Part shown: one piece after another, positions 11,230-23,278 of the stretch
How positions within the stretch are numbered: position 1 is the first letter of the stretch
How the letters are laid out: every line of letters begins with the position of its first letter
Origin: Kingdonia uniflora
Lineage: Eukaryota; Streptophyta; Magnoliopsida; Ranunculales; Circaeasteraceae
Direction: 5' to 3'
DNA: 64,000 bases
NCBI GenBank assembly: GCA_014058105.1
Contig: JACGCM010000376.1
Coordinates: 186,001-250,000 of the forward strand
Notes under the pieces: generated by a model
The model's input: the letters and a program-made list of their open reading frames with translations, nothing else
What the model was told of the DNA's origin: nothing
Database searches by the model: none
Program-made: the position numbers and the translations under genes

Positions 11230-14200
11230 TCCTTCTTTGACCTTATTTTTTGTAAGAACACCAATTTATGGTTTCATAGGATCCAGATACTCAGATCGTA
11301 TCAACCGCATCTCATATTGTACACCATCATCAACGAGCTTATCATATATAGTTTTGATTTCCGCTTCCAGTCTCTTGAATTCGGATACGAAGAAGGAGAG
11401 CATTACCGTCATTTCTCTCTCATACGCAGTATTTGCCTCACATTTTACCTTATCCAGAAGCTCAAACCCTGCAAGTTGTCCTTTAACTTCCTTCAGCATA
11501 AATTCCAAACTTCTGCAACGTTCTTCTAGAGCTCGTTTTTCCCTTAACGTAGCATCATTATTACTTTCCATTATTGCCATAAACTTATCCATATTTGCCA
11601 CCAAGTTTGATTACAATTTCTCTCTAACACCTCTTCCTCAAGACTTATTGTAGCTTTAAAAATATCTGCCTCCAATTTAGTCTTTACATCACGCAGTTCC
11701 CCATTTTCTGATTGATACTCTAGAATGTCTAACCTCATCGTTTGAACATTATGTTCTAAAGCACAAATCGTGATCCAATCCTTATTTATCGTTTCTTTTT
11801 GTTCACTATGGGCATCTTTTATCTCTTATAACATCATGTTCGTAACATACCACAATACTTCAAATTTGCGCACACGATCTTTTTCCTCTTTGATAGCCGC
11901 TCGCGCACCAATTCTCTTCGCTTCGAACATGTTTATATGATATTGCAAGTCTTTCACATTATTTTCTTCCTTCTCTAACACCGCCAATAGCTCTGTAATT
12001 TGAGTTCGCGCAGATATCAATTATGCCCCTTGTTGATTAATTTGTCCCGAAGTACCCAAATTTCCACATCCTTTTTCCTTATAACTTCTTTTAATTCCTC
12101 TATCTTTCTCAGCTCACTGGCGAGTTCAACTTCTTTCTCTTACAGTCTATCAGTCAAACGAACTACTGTATTTCACTCTTTTGATATCTTCACCTTCATT
12201 TTTTCTTCTAACTCAGTAGTACTCTTTAGTGCCCCCTAACACAAATTTAGTTCAACGTTCAACTATTCATTTCAAACATGTAACGCGTCACATTGGCTAT
12301 GAACAGGTGCCAGTTCTACCTGTCATCACAGTTAACATTTAGACTACTTTACATATTCAAACATATTGCATATCACAGTAAACAAAAATTTACTCAAGAA
12401 CATAATATGTGAGTACTATCAATACGTTGATCTATTTATAAGGCATCACAAAGAACAACTTTTATTCAACATTGAAAACAGTTTACAAAAACAACTACTA
12501 CACATGAAAATTCGGTATATATCTGAATTACTCTACTTTTACTTTTTTGAGCTACGAGATGATTACCCCTTGAATCTCGAACTCTTTGCTTGAACATCTA
12601 TTGGAGATATAAAGGTCACCGCCTCCAGCTAGTGTTGCTTTCGCCGTGATCAGGGTATTAGGCTCTCGACTTCTTCCTCGTCCTCTTATGAGATATTTCC
12701 TCTTGACCTAGAAACAGTTTTTCAACAACATTCTCCTCTTCAGTTTTTGTAAACCACATATTTTCTGTTTTTGCGCTCTCGACATCAAAATATTTCCCAC
12801 ACTCCGTTACGATCTTCCTAAATTCATTCTCGACCCTCACCAGCTCCTCTCCATAAAATTAATCACACTTTCTATATGACGATCGTGCTTCGTTCGAGCT
12901 GCGGTTTTTTGCTCGTGACGGATACAAATGTTCCTTCAACTGCATCTGCGCCTTATACAGACATTTATGCATTTATTTTTATAATATACATAAGCCCCTC
13001 ACATCAGCCTCTACCTTCATTCGAACAGTTGCTTCTTTTGACAATTGCATCGTTAAGGACATTTTTTGCTCTATATGTTTTGGAAATAAATCTTGCAATT
13101 CCTTTAACTCACCTTCTAACTTTTGTTGAACCTTTGTTTGCTTTTTCCTTATCCTAAAAAATACAATTCTCATAGCCCTCCAATCCTACATAAAGCCAAA
13201 AATATCAGGTAAAAATTCTATATCACCCATACAATAAAACACCAGCTCGAGCTGAACATTTTCTTGCCTCTACACTATGACGATTACGTGCTTCTTGCGT
13301 TAAAAACATAACTTGAGCTGGGTCCAGTACAACACCTTTTTCCTTTAAAAGTTCTACATAAGCTTTTTTAAACCCTGTTCACTATCTACTTCAACCTCAA
13401 AATATAATGTCAGAGATATCAATTGACTTTGGCCCCTAACCTTTTATCACTCGGGTCGTTAAAACAGGTCAACTCTTTTAGTTTTCGAACTAACACCCCC
13501 CTTTCCTCTTCCTTTCTTAACACTTTATTTCTTTCTATTTTTATCCTAGCATATCTACACTGGAGGTCGTATAATTCTTTAAAAAAATAATTCCGAATTA
13601 GACTTAAACTACCTTCTTTCATATTCAATTTTATTTAATACCTGCTGCACACGAGCCATCGAATCCCTCACTCTACCCAACGATCTCTCCAGGTCGGAAA
13701 TAGTTTTTTTCTCATTCGATCTACTTCCTACACAGATTACAAATATATTGTTATCATACAAATAATCATGGCGAGCATATTAAAAAGAATTAATCAAACT
13801 TAAACAATTTATGACCATAGAGAGTACAATCACATCAAAATCAACCGAACTGTATAGCTTGAAATAGGATACCACAGAATGATTAAAGATTCTTGCTGAT
13901 TTCTACCTCAAATGGAGGATTCAATGTCTTCTCCGCAGATTGAACTGGTTCAGTAGGTAAAGTAACTACATTGGCTGGACCAACAACATCCGCCACCACT
14001 TCGTCCTCTACCTCCGAAGGAAATACTATCTCATCATATTTTCCAGTTCGGCCTAACTCTACATCAGTAGCAGTCAATCAAAGCTATAAAAAGATTGGAC
14101 AAAGTGATCTATTTCCACCTTCAATGCCTCGCATGATCGTGACATACCATCATCATGCTCGGATAGCTCTTCAGCAACCTTGACATCTTCAGCCCTCTTC

Positions 14201-16430
14201 TTTTCTCTAGCTCGAGCCCTTTTTCAAGCTTCCTCATCCGAGCTGATTGGGCATCAAACCTCAGAGTAAGCTCTCCGAACTCCTGGCTTCTCTTATCAAT
14301 GTACTTCATCTCCCCCTTCATCAACATCGAGAACTGCCAATACAAATACACAAGTTCAGAACAACAACTCATATTCCAAATATAACACAATCAAAGATTT
14401 CAACACATACCGCGAAAATGTGCTCTTGATACACTTCATCGAGCTGTGTCGGATTAGTCCCACCCATTATGTAGTATTTTTACTCCAGCTCTCTCATTTT
14501 GGCCGCAGCCTGGGCATTAGTACAAGAGTTATCTTCGTCCTTATGCCATTTTCGTTTCTACAAGTTCTCCTCAGCCTCTGAAGGAGTAACTATAATCACT
14601 TCTTGTCTCTCCTCTATATCTCGAGAAATAGGTTTTGCGATCTCTTGGCCTGCGATCACCACCACAGTAGCAGGCGTACTCTGTAGAGCTAGTTTTCTCG
14701 ACCTTCGAGTAGTCTGCTTCATGTTAATATTTTCTGGCGCAGGAGGAGGAAGACTAGTGGCATTCTCAATAGACAAATGAGCTTTCTTCTCAGCCATAAA
14801 TCAGTTCTCGTAAGCTCACTGAACTTTGGGCACTGCAGAATCTACCCTATTATCCCTCTGAATACCTAGCTCGCCAAGTAACTGCTTTAACTCGACTTGA
14901 TTATGTGCTATGCAGTCAAACAACCTGGTATTATCAGGCGTCGATGAAGGATTGGGATCTGACAAAACAAGGAACACAACAATATTTAACATCTCGAAAA
15001 CATGATAATGGTTGGTCGAAGTTGATTAATATTACTTACTCGGGTTATAATATTTATGGTTCAGGACGACCGGTGGTTCATCTGGAACCTACATACAGTT
15101 GCCCTTACCCATACAAGGTGGTCATTCCATGGTCTACCCGTAGATTCAAAATCAATTTTTTTTTGCCTAGACGAATCACTATACAGGTAACCGCTATTTT
15201 GACCATTGACATATTTTCATTTATAAAATTTTAACACATCCTCAGCTTCGAATTGCTTGGCAATCCATTCCTTTCTCCATTTCTCATTCAAAGCCTTGCA
15301 TACCCTCATCATCTGATACACTTTCCTATTTAGCTGGGCAGGGCAACACTGCAATACATTCTTAACCCTTTTCGGAAAGAAGGTCAGAGGAATTCTAAGG
15401 CCATAAATGATCTGATTTAGATAGCATAAAAACCCATCATTCGGGCCTGCCAACCCAAGGCCATTATAGTACGAGATGTTAGCATCATCATTAATCCATT
15501 TTTCCCTTTTCCACTTCTCCAAATAAGGGACTTGATAGTATTTCGCCTTCTCCCCTTTTCCTGGGACATAGGCCATAAACCAGCGACCTTGGTCCATCAT
15601 ATAATTTCCCAATTCTCCCTGTAATTTCTTTTTGTATTTCAAAAATTCCTTTCCTACATCTACTCCCTCATGATATATGACAAACAATTTATCTTTTTTT
15701 TTGTATCCTCTGTTTCTATAACTTTCTCTACTTTATTGGATCCACCAACTTCTACACCTACAGTCATGTCTATCTTATCTACAATCTCTTCTGTTCCCCT
15801 ACAATCAATCGTCCTCCCTCCCCGACGATGATGTTTCCTCTGAACTTGATGCTACTACAAATTTACTCATGGGATATATAAGTTTTGAACGCATACTGGA
15901 CCTGCATATACACAAAATATTTTATCATTATCTCTACGTTAGAGGCTACACCCTACAAACAGTAAAAACAACCCCACCCATGTTTCTACCCAGTCAAAAC
16001 GTTTATTTTTCAAATTCCTAAAACAACAAACAATCATTTCAAATTTCCCTCTTCTTCTCCACAAAACCATTTTCTCTTTCTACAGTCTGTTCATATACAT
16101 AAAGTTTATATACTACAAAGTATTACAGGCAACTACTCAAAATCTTAAAACCCCTACATTCTCAACTATGTTCTCCCTAAAATCAAAAAGTGATGAATAT
16201 AAAATATCCAATATAGATTACAACATATAAAACCAAATTAGAAGCATCAATCACTAACCTGTACTTGAAGAACAACAATCTTTTGCTCTAACCGAACGTT
16301 TCACAGCAATTGACTGCTTCTGCTGCCTCTCTAACAGCTTTTTATCACCAGATGAATCCTTCCCTATCTAAACACCCTCAGAACTCAAACGTTTCTTCTC
16401 TATGACGATATGGTTTATACCACTTTTTTC
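11230..16430 (-). pseudogene. Antisense gene region of the Tat-type element (spliced, coiled-coil product)
   Basis: Many open frames lie on the minus strand, opposite to pol. From its 5' end: a basic Ser/Lys-rich stretch (16420-16260); a 156-codon block (15687-15217) with aromatic-rich YLEKWKREKW, YNGLGLAGPNDGF and a PAQLNRKVYQMMR motif that resembles the N-terminal domain of plant 'putative gypsy-type transposon' proteins; a Thr/Pro/Glu-rich linker (14800-14550); and several coiled-coil pieces (14390-14190, 13628-13419, 13173-12979, 12840-12658, 12020-11826, 11604-11266) rich in Leu, Glu, Lys and Arg. Plausible introns lie at 15902-16258 and near 14338-14412. The frames are broken, for example by a one-base shift at the A9 run (15691-15699) and a TAG near 16371. 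Extra antisense ORFs are known in Tat elements; the function is unknown. Confidence 0.55.
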
Positions 16431-17207
16431 TCTCTCTATAACTGTGGACAATTTATGAGGAAGAAAGATTTGAGTTTTTATACTCTCCCTCGGTTTACGA
16501 AATGACGGCTTCTTCAGACACGTGTCAGTCGCCCCTACTGTTTCTGCATTCTTTTGGTCTTACAACATCATCATGACTTCTGTGATAACGTCTACTGTTA
16601 TCACATCTATCTCTTTTGTCTGCCATAACATACGGCAAACATTTTTATGTAAGGTGACTGGTCGTGTATACTGCTTTGGGAAAGTCGGTGCTCCTCCTCA
16701 GATGTCAATAGATAATGGAAGAGCACCATTTGGTAATAATTATCCCCCGCCTCCATCACTTCCTCATACGACATATGGTGGTAGGTAGGGGGCACCGGAA
16801 TTGGCGTTGGAAGATGCAAGGTTGGTGACCAAAATATCTGACACAAAGTTCTTCAATCTTCCTTCGAATCCTAGATTCTCGAGATTGCTGTCTTGTAGTT
16901 CCCATACTTTCAACCGTTAGGAAATTTTAGATACAGAAACAAAACACAGAAGAAAGAGTTCAGGGAAGAAGACTTGTTTATCAACACCACTCAGAGTGAT
17001 TTTTATACTATGATCAACATCAAATTTCCAACGTCAGAAAGATTCCTATGCAGCAAAATTGACTATAATCATTGGTTCTAGAAATTTAAAAGTCACAAGC
17101 AGATATTTATAAAGTTGTGTTGGAAATGATTCCCCAGTATTAAATTGTAATCTTAAATTAAGCTTCTCAACCAATACCACTCGCCCACCATGTTCTCGTA
17201 CTATTGG

Positions 17208-17222
17208 TTGAGAGGGGGCGGT
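17208..17222 (+). other. Polypurine tract before the 3' LTR
   Basis: TTGAGAGGGGGCGGT lies directly left of the 3' LTR start. A purine-rich run at this place is the expected primer of plus-strand DNA synthesis and supports the LTR boundary at 17223. Confidence 0.7.
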
Positions 17223-17977
17223 TGTAGTGGCTTATTTCACATTTTGAACTCATGCTTCTTCTTCGACCATCATACGATTATCTGAACTCACAAAGAACAC
17301 GTGGCACATTCAATCAGAATCAAGACAACAACATCAGGTAACAGATATAGCACGAACTTCTCACCAACACCACTCGCCCATGATGCTTCTCGTGCTCTTG
17401 GTTGAGAGCCGTCTTGCAATGGCCTATTCCGTATCTCGGACTCATGCTTCATCTTCGACTAGCATACGACCACTCGACCTCTTCAACATATACGTAGCAC
17501 TACTGAAGACACATTACAGTTACTGAGTTTTAGTCATCACTTTCGACCTCTATATCAACAGTTCGAGTTAAACAAACGTACAATCATCAATAAAGCCGTT
17601 AGAAGCAGCAAAGATCAGAACGTTACACAATCTGGTCAAAAAATATCAAACATATTGTAACGTCAATCATTAAGTATAATAATGGTTGTCAAACGGTCAT
17701 ACTATAAGACATATAATAGGACCAGAGAATCCGAGATGGAGGACGGAGGGATACTCGCTCAAACTCTATAAAATATCCCGAGTTTCTCTTGTAATAATTT
17801 AGCAGCTATCAATAAATTACTCTTTTTCTAAATCCTCAAGAAATGTCGTGGTTTTTAGCTTATTCAAAGGTTTTTCACGTTAAGCTTTGTGTTACAATTC
17901 TTCCATTATTCGTCGAAGGAGCTATGAATATCCTTGGTGTAAAGGCTAAGTTCGAGATACAAAATTAGGCTATTACA
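17223..17977 (+). repeat. 3' LTR of the Tat-type element
   Basis: 755 bp, beginning TGTAGTGGCTTA and ending GCTATTACA, then GTTAA of the target duplication. It differs from the 5' LTR by scattered substitutions and a few small indels, which makes the insertion old rather than recent. Confidence 0.9.
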
Positions 17978-18225
17978 GTTAATACTCAACTTGTACGGTC
18001 TGGCCCTCTTTATTAAAAGAGTTTATGAACTCCGAGTTTACCTTGAATATGTTGAATCTTTTCTCTTTCTCACCCAAATCAGTATATACTTTCCCATAAT
18101 GGGTTATCCACTGTTCGTGAGTCTCAATCATGGATGATTCATACAATGTACGCGACTTCGCTTGAGAAACCCAGATACCCAATACAAATTAGGCCACAAA
18201 CATGAACTACAATTGGGTTGATGAA
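17978..18225 (-). pseudogene. Cysteine protease pseudogene, signal and propeptide piece
   Basis: The minus strand encodes the propeptide (I29 inhibitor domain): SSMIETHEQWITHYGKVY, then EKEKRFNIFKVNSEFINSFN, an ERFNIN-type motif, ending at the GTTAA target duplication. Reading continues on the other side of the gypsy element at 4098 with NKFADE, the expected next motif. Upstream, a candidate ATG near 18233 would start a signal-like segment ending VLGIWVSQAKS, but it holds two in-frame stops (TAG and TAA). The protease pseudogene is thus broken even without the insertions. Confidence 0.85.
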
Positions 18226-18239
18226 ACCATAATGTGATC

Positions 18240-19118
18240 CTGTAAGTATTAGAAGATGGGAATGGAGGAATTGGATAGCTAAGCATATTTTCAACCATGC
18301 AGTGTTCTTAGCTTATTATATAGCCGAAAAACATACATTGTTTACTTGCACAACATCTTGCATGGTAAGTTGTAGACGACTGAAGCTTTGAAAAGGAGTA
18401 CTTTGTGATATTAAATGTAGAGTTCCATTTTCCTTATTCCTCTGCATCAAGTCTGGTTTTTATGTTTAAATATATACTTTCTTTCTTAGAATATGGGGTA
18501 GACACTATTATGAGAAACCAAATGGGGTATAAGCTAAAAATCTCTTGAATTTTCTGTCTTGTTATGTATCAGAACTCATGATAAGTAGTCTCCATTTGTC
18601 TTTTCTTAGTCCTTCTAAGAAATATTCGTAGTTTGATTTGTTTTATGTTTCATTCTTATGGTTCCTTCTGTTGATTGTCAAACCGTCTCTACGAGTTATA
18701 CTACCACAACCACATGCTCACACTTTTGCATCCATTATCGAGTCCTGGATGATGATAACGAGTGGTTTTTCTTCTATCATTCAGAACTAATATTGTGTGA
18801 TGTATGCGACACCAAAGGCACATCAACTAATTCATTGCGAGCCACATAATTATGATTGAGCCTCAACACCAATAATCGAATGATTCTCTGCTCCTAAATA
18901 ATAATAAAAGATACACCAATAATCTGTAATATGCTTGCGGTTTTTGTCCCGAGCTTTGGCTATTACATACTTATTATACATGTCTATATATATCAATCAT
19001 CTATGATATTTACAAAATTTAAATCATAAAGTTCTAAAAGGAGGGTTTATAAAACATGCTTTACAAAGTACAATAAATTCCAACTATCGCCTTTGATGCA
19101 ATCATTATGGTAGGATTG
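18240..19118. other. Region upstream of the protease pseudogene, no gene seen
   Basis: AT-rich sequence that would have held the protease promoter. A 63-codon open frame at 18658-18849 has no recognisable domain and I do not support it as a gene. Confidence 0.4.
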
Positions 19119-19435
19119 TGTTGAGCCGCAACGGAAGCCGAACTCCGATTCGATCTGATCCGATTATCTATGAACAAGCTAAAGGAATACAACAAAACCA
19201 ATAACAAAATTTAAGGTGGTTCGGCAATTGACTACATCCACACACAAATAGAAAGAGAGAGTTTATTCCAAGATCCAAGGTTACAATCTTATAATCAATT
19301 GAGGTTTTTCTCTCAAGAATTCTCTTCCCAAAAATCTCACCATGGTGCTCCTAAAAACCTAACTCTCCCTTATATACTTGGGAGAGCTATTACAATCGAC
19401 ATCGATCTCGAGGCGAAACAATGGGATACAATTGA
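19119..19435 (-). repeat. 3' LTR segment of the deleted copia element
   Basis: Begins TGTTGAGCCGCAACGG and matches 22281-22600 across the CATCCACACACA, TTTATTCCAAGATC and CTCCCTTATATACTTGGGAGAGCTATTACAATCG-type blocks. Similarity with the right copy fades after about 19435, so the inner LTR border is uncertain. Confidence 0.75.
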
Positions 19436-22280
19436 GAAATGTTTCACCACTAGACTTGCCTTGAAGCTTAATATTATCTTGAGATCTTTGTTTCCTTTTG
19501 AAGACCCATTAACCACAATCACCCTTTTTCCCTTAGGCAACTTTGAAAGTTGCAAGTTTTATTGTTGGGAAGAGAATACATCTTTTTCTTCATCGCTCAC
19601 TCCCTCCCAATGGTTAGCCGTGAAAGGAACACCTTCAACGAACGGTAGTGTATAGGCTACCATGGCATTTGCCTTTGAAAGTACCATATCATGTGTAACC
19701 ATTCCAGCTTACTCACATTCATCTTTGATTTACCAATTGCAATTGACTCCACACCAGAGTTTCCTCATCCATACTACTAAATGCTCTACTCCGTTTGTGT
19801 CTTCATCATCTGGACATGACCCAATGGCTCATCACCTGTTGACACACTGGTAGATGACACCCTTTATAGTACATATATAACTATCTGGATAATGTGAAGA
19901 CGCATCAATCTCCACCTACCGTAAAACCTTGTTTATCGTCTTCTCTGTGTTGCAGATATGTGACTTCATCATAGAAGCCTCATCAAAAGTGCATCTCTCT
20001 CACCCAGAATGATCTTCCGGTCTCTCGTATCCCATAACTTATAGCCTTTTACACCTTTCTTCTTACCCAGAAAAATGGCATTCTTTGCTCAGGATTCAAC
20101 TACCATCTTTGACATGATAGTATGTTGGACACCCAAATATACGAAGAATATCATAATCTGTAGCAGGTTCTCTCGACCAAGCTTCTATTGGTGTCCTACC
20201 CTCAATTACTGCAGAAGGTTTCCTATTAACGAAGTAGCATGCATGTGTCAAAGCCTTAGTGCAACGTTTTGCCCAACCCAAAATTGGACAACATGCATCG
20301 CACATTCTCCAGTAAAGTATGATTCATGCACTTCCGCTACCCCATTTTTTGTTGTGTCTCTCTTACGGTGAAATATCGAATGATCCCCTCATCCTGGACA
20401 TACTTGCAAGAATGATCACTAGTATACTCTCCCAACATTATCCGAACAGAGCAACTTGACCTTTCTACCATTTGAGTCTCTATCAACTTCTTCCACCTCA
20501 TAAAATTTCTAGGACTTCATCCTTCCTCCTCATGGTATATACCCATACACGCCTAGAAAGTCATCCATGAAAGATACAAAGTTATGTTTACCCCCAAGTG
20601 ATGCATTTATGGAGGGTCCCCAAAACTCTAAATGAACATAAACAAGGTTCCACGAATACGGTGGTAACAGTATCAACTTTACCCTTGTCAGTTTGCCTAG
20701 AACATAATGTTCACAGAAGTCTAATTTGTATACCTTAACACCTTTCAATAGCCCTTGGTTCTCGAGAACTCTCAAGGACTTTTCCCCCCCGCCGCATGTG
20801 TCAAACGCATATCCATAGTTGAGTGGTATCTCTGCAAATAGTCTCTAAACTTTTCGTAGTACAACCTCACCAGACATTTATTATACCATCCATGTAGTAC
20901 AAGTCTTACTTTTCTTTGCCCTTCATCACAACCATGGCTCCCTGAAGACCTTCTTCACACCATTCTCATACCAACATTGTAGCCTTTCGCTTCAAGTAAA
21001 CCCATTGAGATAATGTTCTTTTTCATCATCGAAATATACAGAACCTCCTCAATCTTTTTAACCAACCCATTGCGCAACTTTAGATAGATGGTACCTATCC
21101 CCATTATGTGGCAAGAATCATCATTTCCCATCAACAAATCTCTACCTTCTAGCCTTTTCAAACTAGAAAACAACCCTTTCAGGACAATATGATAAGTAGC
21201 ACCCGAATCTAATTCCATTTTTTTGAATCAACAACATATACACTCGATGATATAGTTAAAGAAAAATTGGAATCATTACCCAATTTGCCGTGCCTTGAGC
21301 AACATTTACCGAAGAATCCGATTTTCCCACCTTTCTTCTTCTTAAGAAGTGCGGGACACTCATTCTTCTAATGACCCGTCTCTTTACAAAATGTACATTG
21401 GTCATTTCCCAAATTGTTGCGATTTACACCGCGAACTCTCGACTTCGATCAAGATTTTTACCACCCGACTTTCTTTTGTCTGAAGACCTTTCTCTAACCG
21501 TCAATACTTCGGAAGATGACTTATCGGACTCACGTTTATCTTCCTCTGGTACTCATAGTTCACCACCACCGTAATCACATCCGAGTAATGCAATAAACTC
21601 TTCCTGTACGTTATCATCATAACGAAATGTTCAAACTCTTCAGGAAGCGAGTTCAAGAACAAAAATATCTTGTCTTCATTGATAACAATCTCCTGCTAGA
21701 TTCGCCAAGTCGGCTAATAACTTGGTAAAATCATTTAAGTACTCAAATATAAAATACATTGTCTCATCGTAAAACGGTAAAGCTTCTTTTTCGAATAGAG
21801 TCAATTTTGGAGCTTTTTACAAAATAGTTCTCCTCAATAATCTATCAAATTTCATTTGCCGAGGTTTCGTTCATTACAGGGTATTTTATATCTTGAGCAA
21901 GACATGAGTAGATTTGACCACAAGCCCTCTTGCTTATCTTTTTCCAAATACTCTCATCTATATCTTTCGTTTGTCCTCCAATACTTCATCTAAGTCTTGT
22001 TGACTTAGCACATCAATAAACTCGCATTGCCACATGCTGAAGTTATTGGTGTCGTTGAATTTCTCAACTTATATCTTTACGTGTTAAACATCACCATTGT
22101 ATTTCGTTTAGGCACCGTCGAAGAACTAGGTGTCATTGAAAAACAAGTTTCATCTCCTTCTACCATGGTTCCCCAATTTTCATACACTAACCGAAATCGA
22201 AACCCAAATGAAATCGAGATAAGTCGACGTTACCTCAATTCCGAGCACCGCTGAGGAAATAACATTGCTCTTATACCAAT

Positions 22281-22790
22281 TATTGAGCTGCGCCGGGAAG
22301 CCGAACTTCGATTCGATCTGATTAACTATGAACAAGCTAAAGTAATACACAACCAAAACTAATAATAAGGATTTTAGGTTGTTCGGCAAATGCCTACATC
22401 CACACACAATAGAGAGAGAAAAAAAAAAAAAATAGAGAGAGAGAGTTTATTCCAAGATCTAAGGTAACAATCTTACAATCAATTGAGGTTTTTCTCTCAA
22501 TAATTCCTCTTCCAAAAGATCTCACCAAGGGTGGCTCCTAAAAAACCTAACTCGCCCTTATATATTTAGGAGAGCTATTACAATCGGCATCGATCTCAAA
22601 GATCTCAAACCTACGCATTGTTGTTTGAATAACTATCAGTCTCATTCGGGCGACTTTGACTGGGCCTGTTTTTAGGCTGATCCGAGTTTCGTTCGAACGA
22701 CTATCAGTCTCGTTCGAACGACTTTGACTGGGTCAATTTTAGGTTAAAAACCGAGTTTCGTTCGAACGACCATGACAATAGCCCCACATA
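22281..22790 (-). repeat. 5' LTR of the deleted copia element
   Basis: Begins TATTGAGCTGCG (family form TGTTGAGC). U3, at 22600-22785, carries three TCGTTCGAACGA palindromes (near 22688, 22708 and 22750) within repeated 'GTTCGAACGACTATCAG' context. The right end near 22785 is inferred from the 500 bp length of the related LTR at 2063-2562. Confidence 0.65.
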
Positions 22791-22889
22791 TTATGTTTTT
22801 CTTGATGATGATATACGACTAATATGAGGCTCGAGAATTTATGAGCAATTTTCTTGGCCATGTTTGGTGAAATAACATGGTGAGAGTGA

Positions 22890-23131
22890 GAGCATCTCCA
22901 GACCCCGATGGGAATTCATATTTAGATTAATCACTAAAAGTGGCATTCAGCAGGTGAACTCGAAATCCAGATTCGGAGTTGACGTTCCAAATCCATATTC
23001 GAAGCTGGAGCATTCCTAAACTAGGTTAAGCGCCCAACCATTGGAGCACTAGGAAAATATTGTTGACCTCTACACCCCTGCACCGAATTTGGATCTGGAT
23101 TGATTCGAAGCAGCAACTGTTGGAGATGCTC
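22890..23131. mobile_element. MITE with GAGCATCTCCA termini, 148 bp upstream of ALDH
   Basis: A 242 bp non-coding block starts GAGCATCTCCA and ends TGGAGATGCTC, an 11 bp perfect terminal inverted repeat of the type frequent in plant PIF/Harbinger-like MITEs. No convincing 3 bp target duplication is visible. It contains several related copies of an AATCCAGATTCG/AATCCATATTCG motif. Confidence 0.65.
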
Positions 23132-23278
23132 ATATCACTAGAATACAAGTCACTGCTTAGTTTTAGTAGTGGACCCCACTAAATTTGTTTTGAAATACAG
23201 CTAAAAACCAAGCCAAAACATCTTGTGTCAAAGAGGGAGAAAATAAAATATCAAGTGAGAACTCTTAGAGAGATATAG

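Larger units (their letters stand above)
4099..17977 (+). mobile_element. 13.9 kb Tat-type Ty3/gypsy retrotransposon with antisense gene region
   Basis: LTRs at 4099-4857 and 17223-17977 are direct repeats flanked by a perfect 5 bp duplication GTTAA (4094-4098 and 17978-17982). The order is LTR, PBS, gag, protease, RT, RNase H, integrase, a tandem-repeat block, an antisense gene region, a purine tract and LTR. Integrase after RT places it in Ty3/gypsy. The large size, the long region between integrase and 3' LTR, and the antisense coding region there are features known from the Tat (Ogre/Retand/Grande-like) lineage. All frames are broken by stops and shifts, so the copy is old and not autonomous. 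It sits inside the protease pseudogene. Confidence 0.9.
19119..22790 (-). mobile_element. Internally deleted Ty1/copia element (minus strand)
   Basis: Direct repeats at 19119-19435 and 22281-22600 match each other and the LTR at 2063-2562. The primer site reads TGGTATAAGAGC on the minus strand just left of 22281, a decayed initiator-Met site. From right to left: gag remnant, a zinc knuckle at about 21355-21405 (C-x2-C-x4-H-x4-C kept, with a stop inside), protease DSGATYH (about 21200), an integrase zinc/core region (20530-20775) and integrase C-terminal RPSAVI/IFGCP-type motifs (20096-20305). Reverse transcriptase and RNase H are not recognisable, so the left part is deleted. The outer right end is approximate and no target duplication was found. 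Confidence 0.8.

Noticed and set aside
11224..11653. Plus-strand frames of 101 and 138 codons after gypsy pol
   Set aside because: They lie opposite a clear coiled-coil frame of the antisense gene and are Ser/Leu-rich shadows of it.
18658..18849. Plus-strand frame of 63 codons with many Cys and Thr
   Set aside because: No domain, no flanking signals, and short enough to occur by chance.
19436..19907. Extension of the left copia LTR to a purine-tract-like GGTGGAGAT at about 19908
   Set aside because: The right copy has no matching sequence for this part and it may be a remnant of pol, so the LTR was limited to the shared segment.
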